A stretch of 59,235 nucleotides of DNA from Lachnospiraceae bacterium (lineage in GTDB: Bacteria; Bacillota; Clostridia; Lachnospirales; Lachnospiraceae), in NCBI GenBank assembly GCA_015057035.1, contig SVFC01000014.1, forward strand, positions 1 to 59,235. The letters run 5' to 3'. This document shows, in pieces, positions 26,155 to 35,461 of the stretch. A model generated the notes under the pieces. It worked only from the letters and a program-made list of their open reading frames with translations, searched no databases and had not been told where the DNA came from. The translations under genes and the position numbers were made by a program. Positions within the stretch are counted from its first letter, which is position 1. The number at the start of each line of letters is the position of its first letter.

Positions 26155-26925
26155 CTACCCAAAGATCTCCCACTTCGGTTGAATAGAAAAATCCATCTTC
26201 TTTCCCGTAGTTGGGTGAACAAATTCCAAGCGGTAGGAACATAATAACAAAGTTTTCCCATCCCCTCTCCTTGTTTTACTATCCATCTGTCCCGAAGCAC
26301 TTACTTCCGCCACTGCTTTACCGTTCTCACCATATCTATCTTCTTCACATCCATACTTCTCATCTCCCACCAATGGGCATCCCATATGGGCCATCTGGAC
26401 ACGAATCTGATGCTGGCGTCCCGTGTGGAGTAAGATATCAAAAAGCGTCAAACCTTCCTTCTGTGCTATCACCTTATATTCGAGAACCGCTTTCTTAATA
26501 TCCGAATTCCCTATCCGCGCCTCCTGTCGACCATCTCTCCGATCCGGCAAAGGTATCTGTGTGTCCACCACACTGGTATAATTGCTCTTCTTGTCTGTTA
26601 CAAGATAATTCTCCAATACGCCTTCCTTCTCCACCGGCATTGAAGCAGACATGGCATAATAATGCTTTCCAATCATCCGCTGCTGAATCTGCTTGGATAA
26701 GCCTGCTGCAGCCTTCTGGTTTTTCGCAAACACCATGATGCCTTCTACCGGTTGGTCGAGACGATGCACCACTCCAATATAGGGGGTCTCACCTTTTTTG
26801 GCTCTATAATTCTTCAGTAAACTCTCCATATCCTGCTGTCCAAGACGTTTCGTCTGGGTTGCAATACCTGCCGGTTTTCGACAGAGAATAATATCATTAT
26901 CTTCATGTATGATTTCTAAATTCAT
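26155..26925 (-). CDS. RluA-family RNA pseudouridine synthase
   Basis: Isomerises specific uridines in rRNA or tRNA. The 256-residue protein has the catalytic motif VHRLDQPVEGIMVF with the nucleophilic Asp, the KHYYAMS strand, and the late motif GRQHQIRVQMAHMGCPLVGDEKYG. There is no S4 domain, so it is a short RluA-type enzyme; the target site cannot be assigned. A 17-residue segment near 205-225 is an insertion relative to close relatives (KAVAEVSASGQMDSKTR). The stop is followed at once by the first hairpin of the upstream array. Confidence 0.93.
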   Translation of the reverse strand: MNLEIIHEDNDIILCRKPAGIATQTKRLGQQDMESLLKNYRAKKGETPYIGVVHRLDQPVEGIMVFAKNQKAAAGLSKQIQQRMIGKHYYAMSASMPVEKEGVLENYLVTDKKSNYTSVVDTQIPLPDRRDGRQEARIGNSDIKKAVLEYKVIAQKEGLTLFDILLHTGRQHQIRVQMAHMGCPLVGDEKYGCEEDRYGENGKAVAEVSASGQMDSKTRRGDGKTLLLCSYRLEFVHPTTGKKMDFSIQPKWEIFG

Positions 26926-26958
26926 GGTCTCTTCCTCTAACGCAACACTATATGTATA

Positions 26959-26987
26959 AAGGAGATAACTTCATCAGTCATCTCCTT
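26959..26987 (-). terminator. Possible terminator after the isochorismatase-family gene
   Basis: AAGGAGAT and ATCTCCTT form an 8-bp stem on the minus strand; the T run behind it is short, so the hairpin may also cover the spacer to the RluA-type gene. Confidence 0.5.
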
Positions 26988-26998
26988 CTATTAGCTCT

Positions 26999-27523
26999 TT
27001 ATTCATTCTCAATCTTAATCTGGCACATCTTCATTGCCTCTAATGCATTCTTGTGACTTTCTGGTGTAACACCTGCACAACAAGCAGCGTCAACACTGAT
27101 TGGAACCTCTGGTAAAAATGCCTTGGCAATCATCGCATTGGAGATGACGCAAATATCTGTACAAAGTCCTACAAAAGTAATACTGTCAATGTGTTCAATG
27201 GCATTCATCATAAGAAGTCTCTCTGGCAATACCGACGAACCAAAGGTTACCTTATTAATTGCTTCTGTCTTACGAAGGGCTTCGATTTCGGAACGAATTT
27301 CCCAGCCTTCGGTTCCCTTAATGCAATGCTCTACTGGAAGATTACGTCCTTCCTGGGTATATAAATAACTGCTGGTATGAGTATCTCTTGTAAAAAGCAC
27401 CGTACCATCAAAGTTCTTAATTTTTTCTACTACCTTTGGGACAATGGCAACTGCTTCTGGTGTACCAAGCGCTCCATCGATAAAATCATTCTGCATGTCT
27501 ACAACTACTAATACATTTAACAT
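26999..27523 (-). CDS. Isochorismatase-family cysteine hydrolase (nicotinamidase-like)
   Basis: A 174-residue cytosolic hydrolase with the family's triad: Asp in VVVDMQNDFID, a Lys in EAINKVTFGSS and Cys in GLCTDICVISNA. It resembles PncA-type nicotinamidases that feed NAD salvage, but other amidases share the fold. The ATG at 27523 follows AAGGAGAAGCGGAA and gives the family's normal start, so the upstream start at 27565 is rejected. It sits downstream of the two-component regulator with no clear terminator between. Confidence 0.9.
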   Translation of the reverse strand: MLNVLVVVDMQNDFIDGALGTPEAVAIVPKVVEKIKNFDGTVLFTRDTHTSSYLYTQEGRNLPVEHCIKGTEGWEIRSEIEALRKTEAINKVTFGSSVLPERLLMMNAIEHIDSITFVGLCTDICVISNAMIAKAFLPEVPISVDAACCAGVTPESHKNALEAMKMCQIKIENE

Positions 27524-27644
27524 TTCCGCTTCTCCTTGAGATAAATTCCTAACCCATTTTAACATTGAACTCCCAAATAATCAACCAGCACTATTGCAAG
27601 AACATCTTAACTTAATTCCACATCACATGCCCCAAGGCACGTCC

Positions 27645-28334
27645 TTACACCTTAAAGCGGTATCCCACACCCCAAATAGTCTCAATATACTGTGGTTTCG
27701 AGGTATCCACCTCCACCTTTTCACGGATCTTCTTGATGTGAACAGTTACAGTTGCAATATCACCAATGGATTCCATCTCCCAGATTTCACGGAACAACTC
27801 TTCCTTGGTGTAGACGTGGTTTGGATTTTCAGCCAAAAAGGTAAGAAGATCAAATTCCTTGGTTGTGAACTGTTTTTCTTCTCCGTTAATCCACACACGT
27901 CTTGCGGTTTTGTCAATCTTAATTCCACGAATTTCAATAATATCATTTTCCACTACATTGCTACCAACCAGGCGTTCATAACGAGCCATATGTGCTTTTA
28001 CACGAGCCACAAGTTCACTTGGTGAAAATGGTTTGGTTACATAGTCATCTGCCCCAAGACCCAGTCCACGAATTTTGTCGATATCATCTTTTTTTGCGGA
28101 TACCATTAAAATCGGTGTATTCTTTCTTTCGCGAATCTGTTTGCAGATTTCAAATCCATCAATTCCAGGAAGCATCAAGTCCAGAATAAACAAATCAAAG
28201 TCTTCAGCCAAAGCTCTCGCCAAACCTGTCATCCCTTCATTTTCCACTTCTACTTCAAATCCGCTTAATTCTAAGTAATCTTTTTCCAAGTCAGCAATTG
28301 CCACTTCATCCTCTACGATTAATATTTTACTCAT
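27645..28334 (-). CDS. OmpR-family response regulator
   Basis: A 229-residue two-component regulator. The receiver domain has the phosphoacceptor Asp52 in LFILDLMLPG, acidic pair EDE, a conserved Thr/Ser (LMVSAKK) and Lys in VTKPFS. The C-terminal winged helix (about 130-229) is of the OmpR/PhoB type (KEFDLLTFLAENPNHVYTKEELF). Its start lies 8 bases inside the sensor kinase gene, so the pair is coupled. The kinase-then-regulator order is less usual than the reverse. Confidence 0.96.
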   Translation of the reverse strand: MSKILIVEDEVAIADLEKDYLELSGFEVEVENEGMTGLARALAEDFDLFILDLMLPGIDGFEICKQIRERKNTPILMVSAKKDDIDKIRGLGLGADDYVTKPFSPSELVARVKAHMARYERLVGSNVVENDIIEIRGIKIDKTARRVWINGEEKQFTTKEFDLLTFLAENPNHVYTKEELFREIWEMESIGDIATVTVHIKKIREKVEVDTSKPQYIETIWGVGYRFKV

Positions 28335-29436
28335 TGATAACCTCCTGATATTTACGAATTACAAAATACATAATGGTTCCTGTATCTTCCTTGCTGGCGG
28401 CCCAGATTTTACCACCATGGTCTTCCACAATTTTCTTAACAATAGATAATCCAATTCCGCTACCTCCTGTAGCAGAGTTTCGGGATGCATCTGCACGGAA
28501 GAAACGATCGAAAATGTATGGCAAATCCTTTGCTGGAATTCCGCTTCCATTATCCTCTATTTCCACCTGAATAAAATCGCCCACATCCTTGATGCGAATA
28601 TTGATGAATCCATTTTTCTTGTTCATATACTTCGCAGAATTACCCACAATATTGTTCACCACTCTACGAAGCTGTTCCGGATCTGCGATAATTACTACAT
28701 CTTTATCTACATAATTATAATAGGCAAGCCCGATGCCTCGATGTTCCATATCGAGCCCAATTTCCTCCACACAATCCTGGAAATATTCTTCCACATTAAT
28801 CTTTGCAAAATTGTATGGAATACGGTTGGTATCAATCTTGGAATACAACGTCAATTCGTTAATCAACGTATCCATTTCATTTGCCTTACTGTAAATGGTA
28901 CGAACGTATTTGTCTACCTTATCTGGCGTGTTTGCGACACCATCCAAAATTCCTTCCGCGTAACCTTTTACCGCAGTAATTGGCGTCTTTAAATCGTGGG
29001 CGATATTACTGATAAGCGCTTTATTTTCCGATTCATTATGAATCTTTTCTTCGGCATTTTCCTTGAGCCTTCGCCGCATATCCTCGAAACTGACACATAG
29101 GTTATTTAACTCATCATTTGCACTTTCATCGGTTTCTACCTGAAAATCCAAGTTGCCTTCCTTAATATTTTCTGCAGCTTTTTGCAATTTTCGAATTGGT
29201 GTAATGATACTCTGGTACATCCAAAAAGCCAATACCCCGGCTGTTAACAGCAGAATTAAAATAACCGAAAACAGAATGTCAAAAAATAAATTTCGAACTT
29301 CCGGACGAAGTACAACGCCTTCCGCAATGGCTTCCATCTGCACTCGGAAGAACAGCCCTGATATAATCAGCGCCAATGCAATTGGCAGAAAAAGAATAAT
29401 ACAAAAGGATATTAATAATTTTGATTTTAATTTCAT
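28327..29436 (-). CDS. Sensor histidine kinase
   Basis: A 369-residue membrane kinase. Two membrane helices (about 8-31 and 52-74) enclose a loop of only about 20 residues, so sensing is probably within or at the membrane. A HAMP domain follows, then HisKA with the phospho-His in NIAHDLKTPITAVKGY, and a HATPase domain (N box VVNNIVGNSAKYMN; EDNGSGIPAKDLPYIFDRFFR; GGSGIGLSIVKKI). The ATG at 29436 has CGGAGGATTGTTT, better than the start at 29466. No ABC transporter or other obvious target is adjacent, so the stimulus is unknown. Confidence 0.95.
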   Translation of the reverse strand: MKLKSKLLISFCIILFLPIALALIISGLFFRVQMEAIAEGVVLRPEVRNLFFDILFSVILILLLTAGVLAFWMYQSIITPIRKLQKAAENIKEGNLDFQVETDESANDELNNLCVSFEDMRRRLKENAEEKIHNESENKALISNIAHDLKTPITAVKGYAEGILDGVANTPDKVDKYVRTIYSKANEMDTLINELTLYSKIDTNRIPYNFAKINVEEYFQDCVEEIGLDMEHRGIGLAYYNYVDKDVVIIADPEQLRRVVNNIVGNSAKYMNKKNGFINIRIKDVGDFIQVEIEDNGSGIPAKDLPYIFDRFFRADASRNSATGGSGIGLSIVKKIVEDHGGKIWAASKEDTGTIMYFVIRKYQEVINE

Positions 29437-29478
29437 AAACAATCCTCCGTATAGAGTTTTAGGCATTTCCTATGAAGT

Positions 29479-29512
29479 AAAAAACCCGAAAAACCAAAGA
29501 TTTTTCGGGTTA
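29479..29512 (-). terminator. Terminator after metK
   Basis: AACCCGAAAAA pairs with TTTTTCGGGTT and is followed by TTTTTT on the minus strand, separating metK from the sensor kinase. Confidence 0.85.
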
Positions 29513-29549
29513 ATTATATCATACCTATATAAGAAAACGTATGAAATTT

Positions 29550-30737
29550 CTATAAATTCTTATAAACTTTTAATGCATCTGCTTTATCGGTCTTTTCCCA
29601 TGGAAGTTCAATATCTGTTCTTCCGAAGTGTCCATAAGCTGCTGTTCCACGGTAGATTGGTCTGCGAAGGTCAAGCATCTTGATAATTCCAGCTGGACGA
29701 AGGTCAAATTCTTTACGAACGATTTCTACTAATTTTTCATTTGAAAGTACGCCTGTACCAAATGCGTCCACCATGATAGAAGTTGGCTGTGCTACACCAA
29801 TTGCATAAGATAACTGGATTTCACATCTCTTAGCAAGGCCTGCTGCTACGATGTTCTTAGCAACATAACGTGCTGCATAGGCTGCAGAACGGTCTACCTT
29901 GGTGCAGTCTTTTCCTGAGAAGGCTCCGCCACCGTGACGAGCATATCCACCATAAGTATCTACGATAATCTTACGTCCTGTAAGACCAGCGTCACCGTGT
30001 GGTCCACCAATTACGAAACGTCCTGTTGGGTTGATGAAGAATTTTGTATCAGCATCAATCATATCCTGTGGAAGGATTACGTCAAATACGTGCTTCTTGA
30101 TGTCTGCATGAATCTGTTCCTGAGTTACGTCCTCATCATGCTGTGTAGACAATACAACTGCTTCCAAACGTTTTGGAGCACCATTTTCATCGTATTCTAC
30201 AGACACCTGTGTCTTTCCATCTGGTCTTAAGTATTTTAATGTGCCATCCTTACGAACCTTAGTAAGCTGTAATGCCAACTTGTGCGCAAGGGAAATTGGA
30301 TATGGCATAAGTTCTTCTGTTTCGTCTGTTGCGTAACCGAACATCATACCCTGGTCTCCAGCACCTGTATCAAGGTCATCTGTAAGCTGTCCTTCTTTTG
30401 CTTCTAAAGCTTTATCAACACCCATTGCGATATCTGCTGACTGCTGATCCAGCGCAACCATAACTGCACATGTATGTCCATCAAAACCTGTTTTCGCATC
30501 GTCATAGCCGATTTCATTTACAGTTTTTCTAACGATACCTGGAATATCTAACTGAGCTTTTGTTGTGATTTCACCTGTTACAAGCACGAAACCTGTACAA
30601 CTTGCTGTTTCACAAGCAACACGGCTCATTGGATCCTGTTCTAAGCAAGCATCCAAAATGGCATCGGAAATGGCATCGCACATTTTATCTGGATGGCCTT
30701 CAGTTACGGATTCTGATGTGAATAATAATTTTTCCAT
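29550..30737 (-). CDS. metK: S-adenosylmethionine synthetase
   Basis: Makes SAM from methionine and ATP. The 395-residue protein carries the family motifs [10 protein letters not shown] (about 12-21), [12 protein letters not shown] (about 119-130) and the P-loop-like [22 protein letters not shown] (given here in full length by [10 protein letters not shown] then [10 protein letters not shown]). AAAAGGAGAG precedes the ATG. Transcription starts at a consensus promoter and passes a SAM-I riboswitch with a terminator, so SAM represses the gene. Confidence 0.98.
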   Translation of the reverse strand: MEKLLFTSESVTEGHPDKMCDAISDAILDACLEQDPMSRVACETASCTGFVLVTGEITTKAQLDIPGIVRKTVNEIGYDDAKTGFDGHTCAVMVALDQQSADIAMGVDKALEAKEGQLTDDLDTGAGDQGMMFGYATDETEELMPYPISLAHKLALQLTKVRKDGTLKYLRPDGKTQVSVEYDENGAPKRLEAVVLSTQHDEDVTQEQIHADIKKHVFDVILPQDMIDADTKFFINPTGRFVIGGPHGDAGLTGRKIIVDTYGGYARHGGGAFSGKDCTKVDRSAAYAARYVAKNIVAAGLAKRCEIQLSYAIGVAQPTSIMVDAFGTGVLSNEKLVEIVRKEFDLRPAGIIKMLDLRRPIYRGTAAYGHFGRTDIELPWEKTDKADALKVYKNL

Positions 30738-30791
30738 TGTTTATACTCTCCTTTTCTGTGGTTGTCTGTATTTTTCTCTGCTTATTCGCGC

Positions 30792-30823
30792 AAAAAATCC
30801 GCCTATGCGACATAAGCGGATTA
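30792..30823 (-). terminator. Riboswitch-controlled terminator of metK
   Basis: AATCCGCTTATG pairs with CATAGGCGGATT (one G-U/A-C irregularity) and is followed by TTTTTTG. It lies between the SAM aptamer and metK. Confidence 0.85.
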
Positions 30824-30844
30824 CTACTATCAAAATTAGCGATC

Positions 30845-30943
30845 CTCTTATTGTTCGAATTACTCGCTCAGGTAGGCACCTTCCGTTGCTGGGGTTGCCG
30901 TGACTTCATAGATCCTATGTATCTCCATCACTCTGAATAAGAG
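30845..30943 (-). promoter_or_regulatory. SAM-I (S-box) riboswitch
   Basis: On the minus strand the P1 strands CTCTTAT (30937-30943) and ATAAGAG (30845-30851) enclose the S-box core: AGAGTGATGGAG, ATGAAGTCACGGCAACC, the GGAAGGTGCCTACC stretch and GAGCGAG before P1 closes. The terminator downstream makes it a transcriptional OFF switch for metK. Confidence 0.93.
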
Positions 30944-30979
30944 AAAAACACAATATGCAATTTGAAATCTTACAGAGCA

Positions 30980-31008
30980 ACAATACTCCTTTATATGCGG
31001 TCTGTCAA
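30980..31008 (-). promoter_or_regulatory. metK promoter
   Basis: Minus strand -35 TTGACA (31003-31008), 17-bp spacer, -10 TATTGT (30980-30985). Confidence 0.75.
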
Positions 31009-31019
31009 GTGTTATTTTA

Positions 31020-31048
31020 TTGACAATAATTCTTGTGTACAATATAAT
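31020..31048 (+). promoter_or_regulatory. Promoter of the HD-GYP gene
   Basis: -35 TTGACA (31020-31025), 17-bp spacer, -10 TATAAT (31043-31048), a full consensus. The -35 lies 11 bp from the divergent metK -35. Confidence 0.8.
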
Positions 31049-31077
31049 TATTCCAAAGGCTCACAATGGAGGATAGT

Positions 31078-32253
31078 ATGATTAAAAAACTTTCACCAAA
31101 AGAATTAAAAGCAGGCATGATTGCTCTCGAAGCAATTGTTACCCCTTTGGGACAGCCAATTGCCCCTGCTGGTGAAACGCTTACCAGACAGATTATTAAC
31201 AAAATGAAATTATATAATTGCGAGTATGCCGTTGTAGATGTGGAGGAGGAACCGAACGAAGTAGTTACGGAGACCACTAGCACAGCTCCTCTTGATGCAA
31301 TTCCTGAAATCACTGCGGAACCCGCACCAGAGCCATATGCTCCAAAAGAAGTTAAAACTCGTGTAGAAGAAGCTAAAACCCATTCTCAGAAGATTGTAGA
31401 ATCCAACGAATTCCACGATTTTGAAATGGATTATTCCCATGCTCTTTCTTTCCTGAAGGAAGTGTTTGAAGGAGTACAGAATAAAACCTACACCATTGAA
31501 GAAGACCAATTACTAAAAAGCATTCAGCCTCTTTTCATTTCACGTAATACTATTACGGAATTATTTGACATGATTCAGCAGATGCATTCTTTAAACGATT
31601 CCGTTTATGCTCACTGCGTAAACGTGGCGTTGATTTCTCGAATGATTGGCCGCTGGCTTCATATGGAACCACATGATCTGGATACTCTTACCTGTTGTGG
31701 GCTTCTCCATGACATTGGCAAGCTGGTAATCCCTGAAGAGATTTTGAACAAACCAGGAAAACTTACCGATGAAGAGTTTGCAATCGTGAAGTCCCATCCA
31801 AAATATGGATATGAACTTCTTCGTAATCAGAACATCGACTCGCGAATTAAAAAATCTGCTTTAATGCATCACGAACGTTATGATGGCTCTGGCTATCCGA
31901 ATGGTTTGTCAGAAGAGCTTCTCTCTGACTTCGCTATGATTGTTGCAATCGCCGATGTATATGATGCCATGACTGCTGCACGTGCATACCGTGTGCCGCT
32001 TAGTCCATTCCAGGTAATTGCCAACTTTGAAAAAGATGGTTTCCAGAAATACCATACCAAGTACATCTACGTATTCCTGCATCGCATCGCCGCTACATAC
32101 CAGAACAACCGTGTTATGTTAAGCGATGGTCGTGCTTGCAAGATTGTAATGTTAAACCAGAACAGCTTATCTCGTCCAATCGTCCGCTTTGACGATGGCG
32201 AAGTATTAGATCTGTCAACCCAGACAGACCTTCAAATTACGCGAATCTTATAA
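31078..32253 (+). CDS. HD-GYP domain phosphodiesterase
   Basis: A 391-residue protein likely to degrade c-di-GMP. Residues 1-60 are a small N-terminal domain, about 65-110 an acidic linker rich in Pro and Glu, and 165-330 the HD-GYP domain with LLHDIGKLVIPEEIL, KSHPKYGYELL, HHERYDGSGYPNGL and AIADVYDAMT. The extra C-terminal segment ends in a PilZ-like or SH3-like strand set of unknown role. The start is ATG at 31078 behind GGAGGATAGT; the ATG at 31066 overlaps that ribosome site. The stop codon abuts the foldback element at 32254. Confidence 0.93.
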   Translation: MIKKLSPKELKAGMIALEAIVTPLGQPIAPAGETLTRQIINKMKLYNCEYAVVDVEEEPNEVVTETTSTAPLDAIPEITAEPAPEPYAPKEVKTRVEEAKTHSQKIVESNEFHDFEMDYSHALSFLKEVFEGVQNKTYTIEEDQLLKSIQPLFISRNTITELFDMIQQMHSLNDSVYAHCVNVALISRMIGRWLHMEPHDLDTLTCCGLLHDIGKLVIPEEILNKPGKLTDEEFAIVKSHPKYGYELLRNQNIDSRIKKSALMHHERYDGSGYPNGLSEELLSDFAMIVAIADVYDAMTAARAYRVPLSPFQVIANFEKDGFQKYHTKYIYVFLHRIAATYQNNRVMLSDGRACKIVMLNQNSLSRPIVRFDDGEVLDLSTQTDLQITRIL

Positions 32254-32452
32254 AATAAGGGGCTGTTGCACAACACCTATGAAATGTGCAACGCCCCTCT
32301 TTCTATGCCCCTAAATGCAACCAATGGCATGACTCCGTGGATAGAAGAATGAATTTCTATCCAAAGTCGCAGTGCCATTGGTTGCATTTAGGGGCATAGA
32401 AAAGGGGTGTCGCAATTATACCGAATGTGGTATTTTACAACAACCCCTTATT
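32254..32452. repeat. Foldback element A between convergent genes
   Basis: A 199-bp near-palindrome fills the whole gap between the HD-GYP and murA stop codons. The ends are AATAAGGGG/CCCCTTATT. A perfect 29-bp inverted repeat lies at 32301-32329 with 32373-32401. The apex pairs GGATAGAA with TTCTATCC. Each end also folds alone: 32259-32297 pairs GGGGC-GTTGCACA with TGTGCAAC-GCCCC, a terminator-like hairpin for the HD-GYP transcript; the other end does so less well for murA. Ends and apex resemble element B at 45082-45614. Confidence 0.9.
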
Positions 32453-32454
32453 TT

Positions 32455-33747
32455 TTAAGAAACTTTCATTATGAATTTCTGAAGTTCGCGTTCGCTGGAT
32501 ACGCGCTCGATTTTTCCACCAAGTTCAGCAAGCTTAGTTTCAAAACCTTCGTAACCACGCTCAATGTAATAGATGTCATCTACGATGGTAACACCCTCTG
32601 CCGCAAGGCCTGCAATAACTAGAGCTGCACCTGCACGAAGGTCAGGAGCATTGACTCTTGCACCGGTGTACTTTTTCACACCGTTGATGATAGCGATATT
32701 ACCTTCTACTTTGATGTCTGCACCCATACGGGTAAGTTCATCTACGTATTTAAAACGATTTTCAAAAATGCTTTCGGTTACTGTACTTGTTCCTTCTGCG
32801 ATTCCCAAAACTACTGCCATCTGTGGCTGCATATCTGTTGGGAAACCTGGGTAAGGAAGTGTTGTAACCTGTGTACGCTGTAATCTACCATTGGAAATTA
32901 CTCGTACGGCATCATCGAACTCTTCGATAATACATCCAACCTCTAAAAGTTTTGCTGTAGTAGCCTCTAAGTGCTTTGGAATAACATTCTTGACCATTAC
33001 ATCGCCACCCGTTGCAGCTGCCGCAAACATAAATGTTCCAGCTTCAATCTGGTCAGGAATAATGGAATATTCTGTCTTGTGAAGTTTTTCTACACCAACG
33101 ATACGAATAACATCTGTACCAGCACCACGAATGTTAGCGCCCATACTATTTAAGAAGTTCGCCACGTCTACAACGTGAGGCTCTTTTGCAGCATTTTCAA
33201 TTACTGTCTTTCCTTCCGCCATAGCTGCCGCCATCATAATATTGATGGTTGCTCCTACAGAAACTTTATCTAAGTAAATATGGGTTCCCATCAAGTGGTC
33301 CGCAGATGCCTCAACAAGACCATGAGCAATATCCACCTGTGCGCCCATTGCACGGAAGCCTTTTAAATGAAGGTCGATTGGACGACTTCCAATATCACAG
33401 CCTCCTGGAAGAGCTACTGCTGCTTTTTTGTATTTTCCAAGCAACGCTCCCAATAAGTAATAAGAAGCACGGATTTTACGGATAAATTCATTATCTACGC
33501 TTACATCCTGAATGAAGGAACCATTGATTTTCACTTTGTGAGCATTCACACGCTCAATCTTGGCACCTATCTGTTCCATGGCCTGTAAAAGTACATTAAT
33601 ATCCCTAACATTTGGCAAGTTTTCAATTGTAACTGTTTCATCTGTCATAATAGCTGCAGCCAAAATCGCAAGAGCCGCATTTTTAGCGCCACCGATTTCA
33701 ACCTCACCATATAAAGGATTTCCACCTTTGATTACATACTGATCCAT
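32455..33747 (-). CDS. murA: UDP-N-acetylglucosamine 1-carboxyvinyltransferase
   Basis: First committed step of peptidoglycan precursor synthesis, transferring enolpyruvate from PEP to UDP-GlcNAc. The 430-residue protein starts MDQYVIKGGNPLYGEVEIGGAKNAAL cut at MDQYVIKGGNPLYG, with the family's KNA motif following; the catalytic Cys is in LPGGCDIGSRPIDLHLKG, so it should be fosfomycin-sensitive. The final residues REL-QKFIMKVS are usual. It is followed on the chromosome by the foldback element, which carries a terminator-like hairpin for it. aroK lies 49 bases upstream. Confidence 0.97.
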   Translation of the reverse strand: MDQYVIKGGNPLYGEVEIGGAKNAALAILAAAIMTDETVTIENLPNVRDINVLLQAMEQIGAKIERVNAHKVKINGSFIQDVSVDNEFIRKIRASYYLLGALLGKYKKAAVALPGGCDIGSRPIDLHLKGFRAMGAQVDIAHGLVEASADHLMGTHIYLDKVSVGATINIMMAAAMAEGKTVIENAAKEPHVVDVANFLNSMGANIRGAGTDVIRIVGVEKLHKTEYSIIPDQIEAGTFMFAAAATGGDVMVKNVIPKHLEATTAKLLEVGCIIEEFDDAVRVISNGRLQRTQVTTLPYPGFPTDMQPQMAVVLGIAEGTSTVTESIFENRFKYVDELTRMGADIKVEGNIAIINGVKKYTGARVNAPDLRAGAALVIAGLAAEGVTIVDDIYYIERGYEGFETKLAELGGKIERVSSERELQKFIMKVS

Positions 33748-33796
33748 TATCTTACCTCAACAAACTATGTCCTATTCTATATTATTCAATATTTCC

Positions 33797-34315
33797 CTAA
33801 ATGTTATTCCCGTTTTGCAATTTGTTTACTAACTGCTCTACCGTTTCCTCTACACTTAAGCCCTCTTCTGATACTCGAACATCTGCGTATTTTTCATACA
33901 GCGGTGTTCTTTCTTCATATAGGCCGTACAAAGTCTGTCCCTCTTTTAAAACCACGCCTCTTCCTTTGATATCCGAAAGACGTTTTTCCAATGTTGGAAA
34001 TGAAACTTCCAAATACACTACCGTCCCAATTTCCTTTAAATGTTCCATGGCCTCCTGGCCATATATCACACTTCCGCCTGTAGCGATAATTGTTTTGCTG
34101 CACTTTAATCCGGCATTCACACGGTTTTCTACCTGAATAAAACCGTCCGTTCCTACCTCTTCAATAATCTCTCGCAAAAGCTTACCTTCCTGCCGCTGGA
34201 TTACCAAATCTGCATCCACAAACTGATATCCCAATACCTTTGCCAGAATCACTCCCACTGTGCTTTTGCCTACACCAGGCATTCCAATCAAAACAATATT
34301 ATCTCTAGCAATCAT
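33797..34315 (-). CDS. aroK: Shikimate kinase
   Basis: Phosphorylates shikimate in the aromatic amino acid pathway. The 172-residue protein has the P-loop GMPGVGKSTVG, the substrate-binding DADLVIQ and ENRVNAGL (in place of the usual E-R pair), TGGS near residue 75, and the lid GRGVVLK. Its ATG overlaps the stop of the foldase gene as TAATG. No other aromatic pathway gene is adjacent. Confidence 0.92.
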   Translation of the reverse strand: MIARDNIVLIGMPGVGKSTVGVILAKVLGYQFVDADLVIQRQEGKLLREIIEEVGTDGFIQVENRVNAGLKCSKTIIATGGSVIYGQEAMEHLKEIGTVVYLEVSFPTLEKRLSDIKGRGVVLKEGQTLYGLYEERTPLYEKYADVRVSEEGLSVEETVEQLVNKLQNGNNI

Positions 34316-35415
34316 TATTTTTCTGAACCTTTTTCAGTGCTTGTTTCTGTTCCTTTTTCAGTTCCAGTCTCTTTTTCAGAACCTGTTTCTTTTTCTGTAG
34401 AACCATCATCCTGTGTGAAGATGTTGTGGAAGTCGATCTGATTAATTACATTTGCGTATGTAACCCAACCATCATTTTTCTCCCATTCTTTTACTTTATC
34501 GCTGTAAAGCTTGCTTTCACGTTCTGCGATGATTTCTTCGTATTTATCTTCTGTAGCTTCTTTATCTACATCAGCATCTACTCTTACGAAATAGATCTGG
34601 TCATCATCACCTTCGATCATTTCTGAAGTTTCGCCTTCTTTTAATTCCTTAAGAACCTTCATAACTTCTTCATCAATGGTCTTATCTCCAGCTTTTACGT
34701 TGTAAGCACCTTCTTCTACTTCGAATTTGTATTCTTTTACAGCATCTTCTAATTTAGTGCCATTCTTAAGTGCTTCTGCAACTTTGTTGATGTTTTCTTT
34801 TAATGCTTTGATTTCAGCTTCTGTATATTTTACAGTTTTGCCATCAACAATGTGTTTTTCAAGGTTAATTACTACGTAAGAGTAACCACGCATGTTCTTG
34901 TCTTCGTCTTTTACATCTTTGTCAACATCTACGATGATTGCATCATACATCTTCTGCTGAATTGTATAGAGTGTAAGCATTTCTACAACATATTCTTCTG
35001 TTGCACCAAGTTCTTTCAAAGCTGCTTCTGTGTTTGCTGCCATGAACTTGCCTGCTACTTCTTTGATTTTTGCTACTTCTTCATCTGTAAGTGCTACTTT
35101 GTAATCAGCCATATGTGCCTTCAAAGTATACAAATCATGAAGGTTTGATACTACAGAAGAGATTAAGCTCTGCTGTAATGTTACACCAGAACCTGTCATA
35201 TCAGAATCCCATACGCCTGTACCAAAATATCCAACGTATAAATCATCCATAGCTGCTTTCTGGTATTTTGCTAAAAAGTTTACAAGGCCAACAGAAATCT
35301 TCTGTTCTCCAAGTGTTGCTGCAGTGTCATCTGGATTTATTCCACATCCTGCAAATGTGGACATGCAAAGTGCCCCTGCTAACACAAGAGCTGCTAATTT
35401 TTTTAATGCTTTCAT
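34315..35415 (-). CDS. Foldase-like lipoprotein (SurA/PrsA N-domain type)
   Basis: A 366-residue lipoprotein; the lipobox STFAGC places the lipidated Cys at residue 24. The body is helical and Lys/Glu-rich like the chaperone part of PrsA and SurA foldases (KISVGLVNFLAKYQ, TDEEVAKIKEVAGKF). A stretch near 190-300 could correspond to a degenerate parvulin domain (YSYVVINLEKH, VEEGAYNVKAGD, KELKEGETSEMIEGDDDQIYFVRV cut into parts). The tail is a low-complexity repeat of EKETG/EKGTE. It probably assists folding of exported proteins. It has its own promoter and is coupled to aroK. Confidence 0.75.
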   Translation of the reverse strand: MKALKKLAALVLAGALCMSTFAGCGINPDDTAATLGEQKISVGLVNFLAKYQKAAMDDLYVGYFGTGVWDSDMTGSGVTLQQSLISSVVSNLHDLYTLKAHMADYKVALTDEEVAKIKEVAGKFMAANTEAALKELGATEEYVVEMLTLYTIQQKMYDAIIVDVDKDVKDEDKNMRGYSYVVINLEKHIVDGKTVKYTEAEIKALKENINKVAEALKNGTKLEDAVKEYKFEVEEGAYNVKAGDKTIDEEVMKVLKELKEGETSEMIEGDDDQIYFVRVDADVDKEATEDKYEEIIAERESKLYSDKVKEWEKNDGWVTYANVINQIDFHNIFTQDDGSTEKETGSEKETGTEKGTETSTEKGSEK

Positions 35416-35461
35416 ATTTCCTCCTAAAATTAGACCTAGTTGGTCACAATATCATCATTAT

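Noticed and set aside
25979-26242. 87-codon minus-strand reading frame
   Set aside because: It crosses three hairpins of the array and the 3' end of the RluA-type gene in another frame; repeated VYG/CIWG-like motifs simply translate the repeats.
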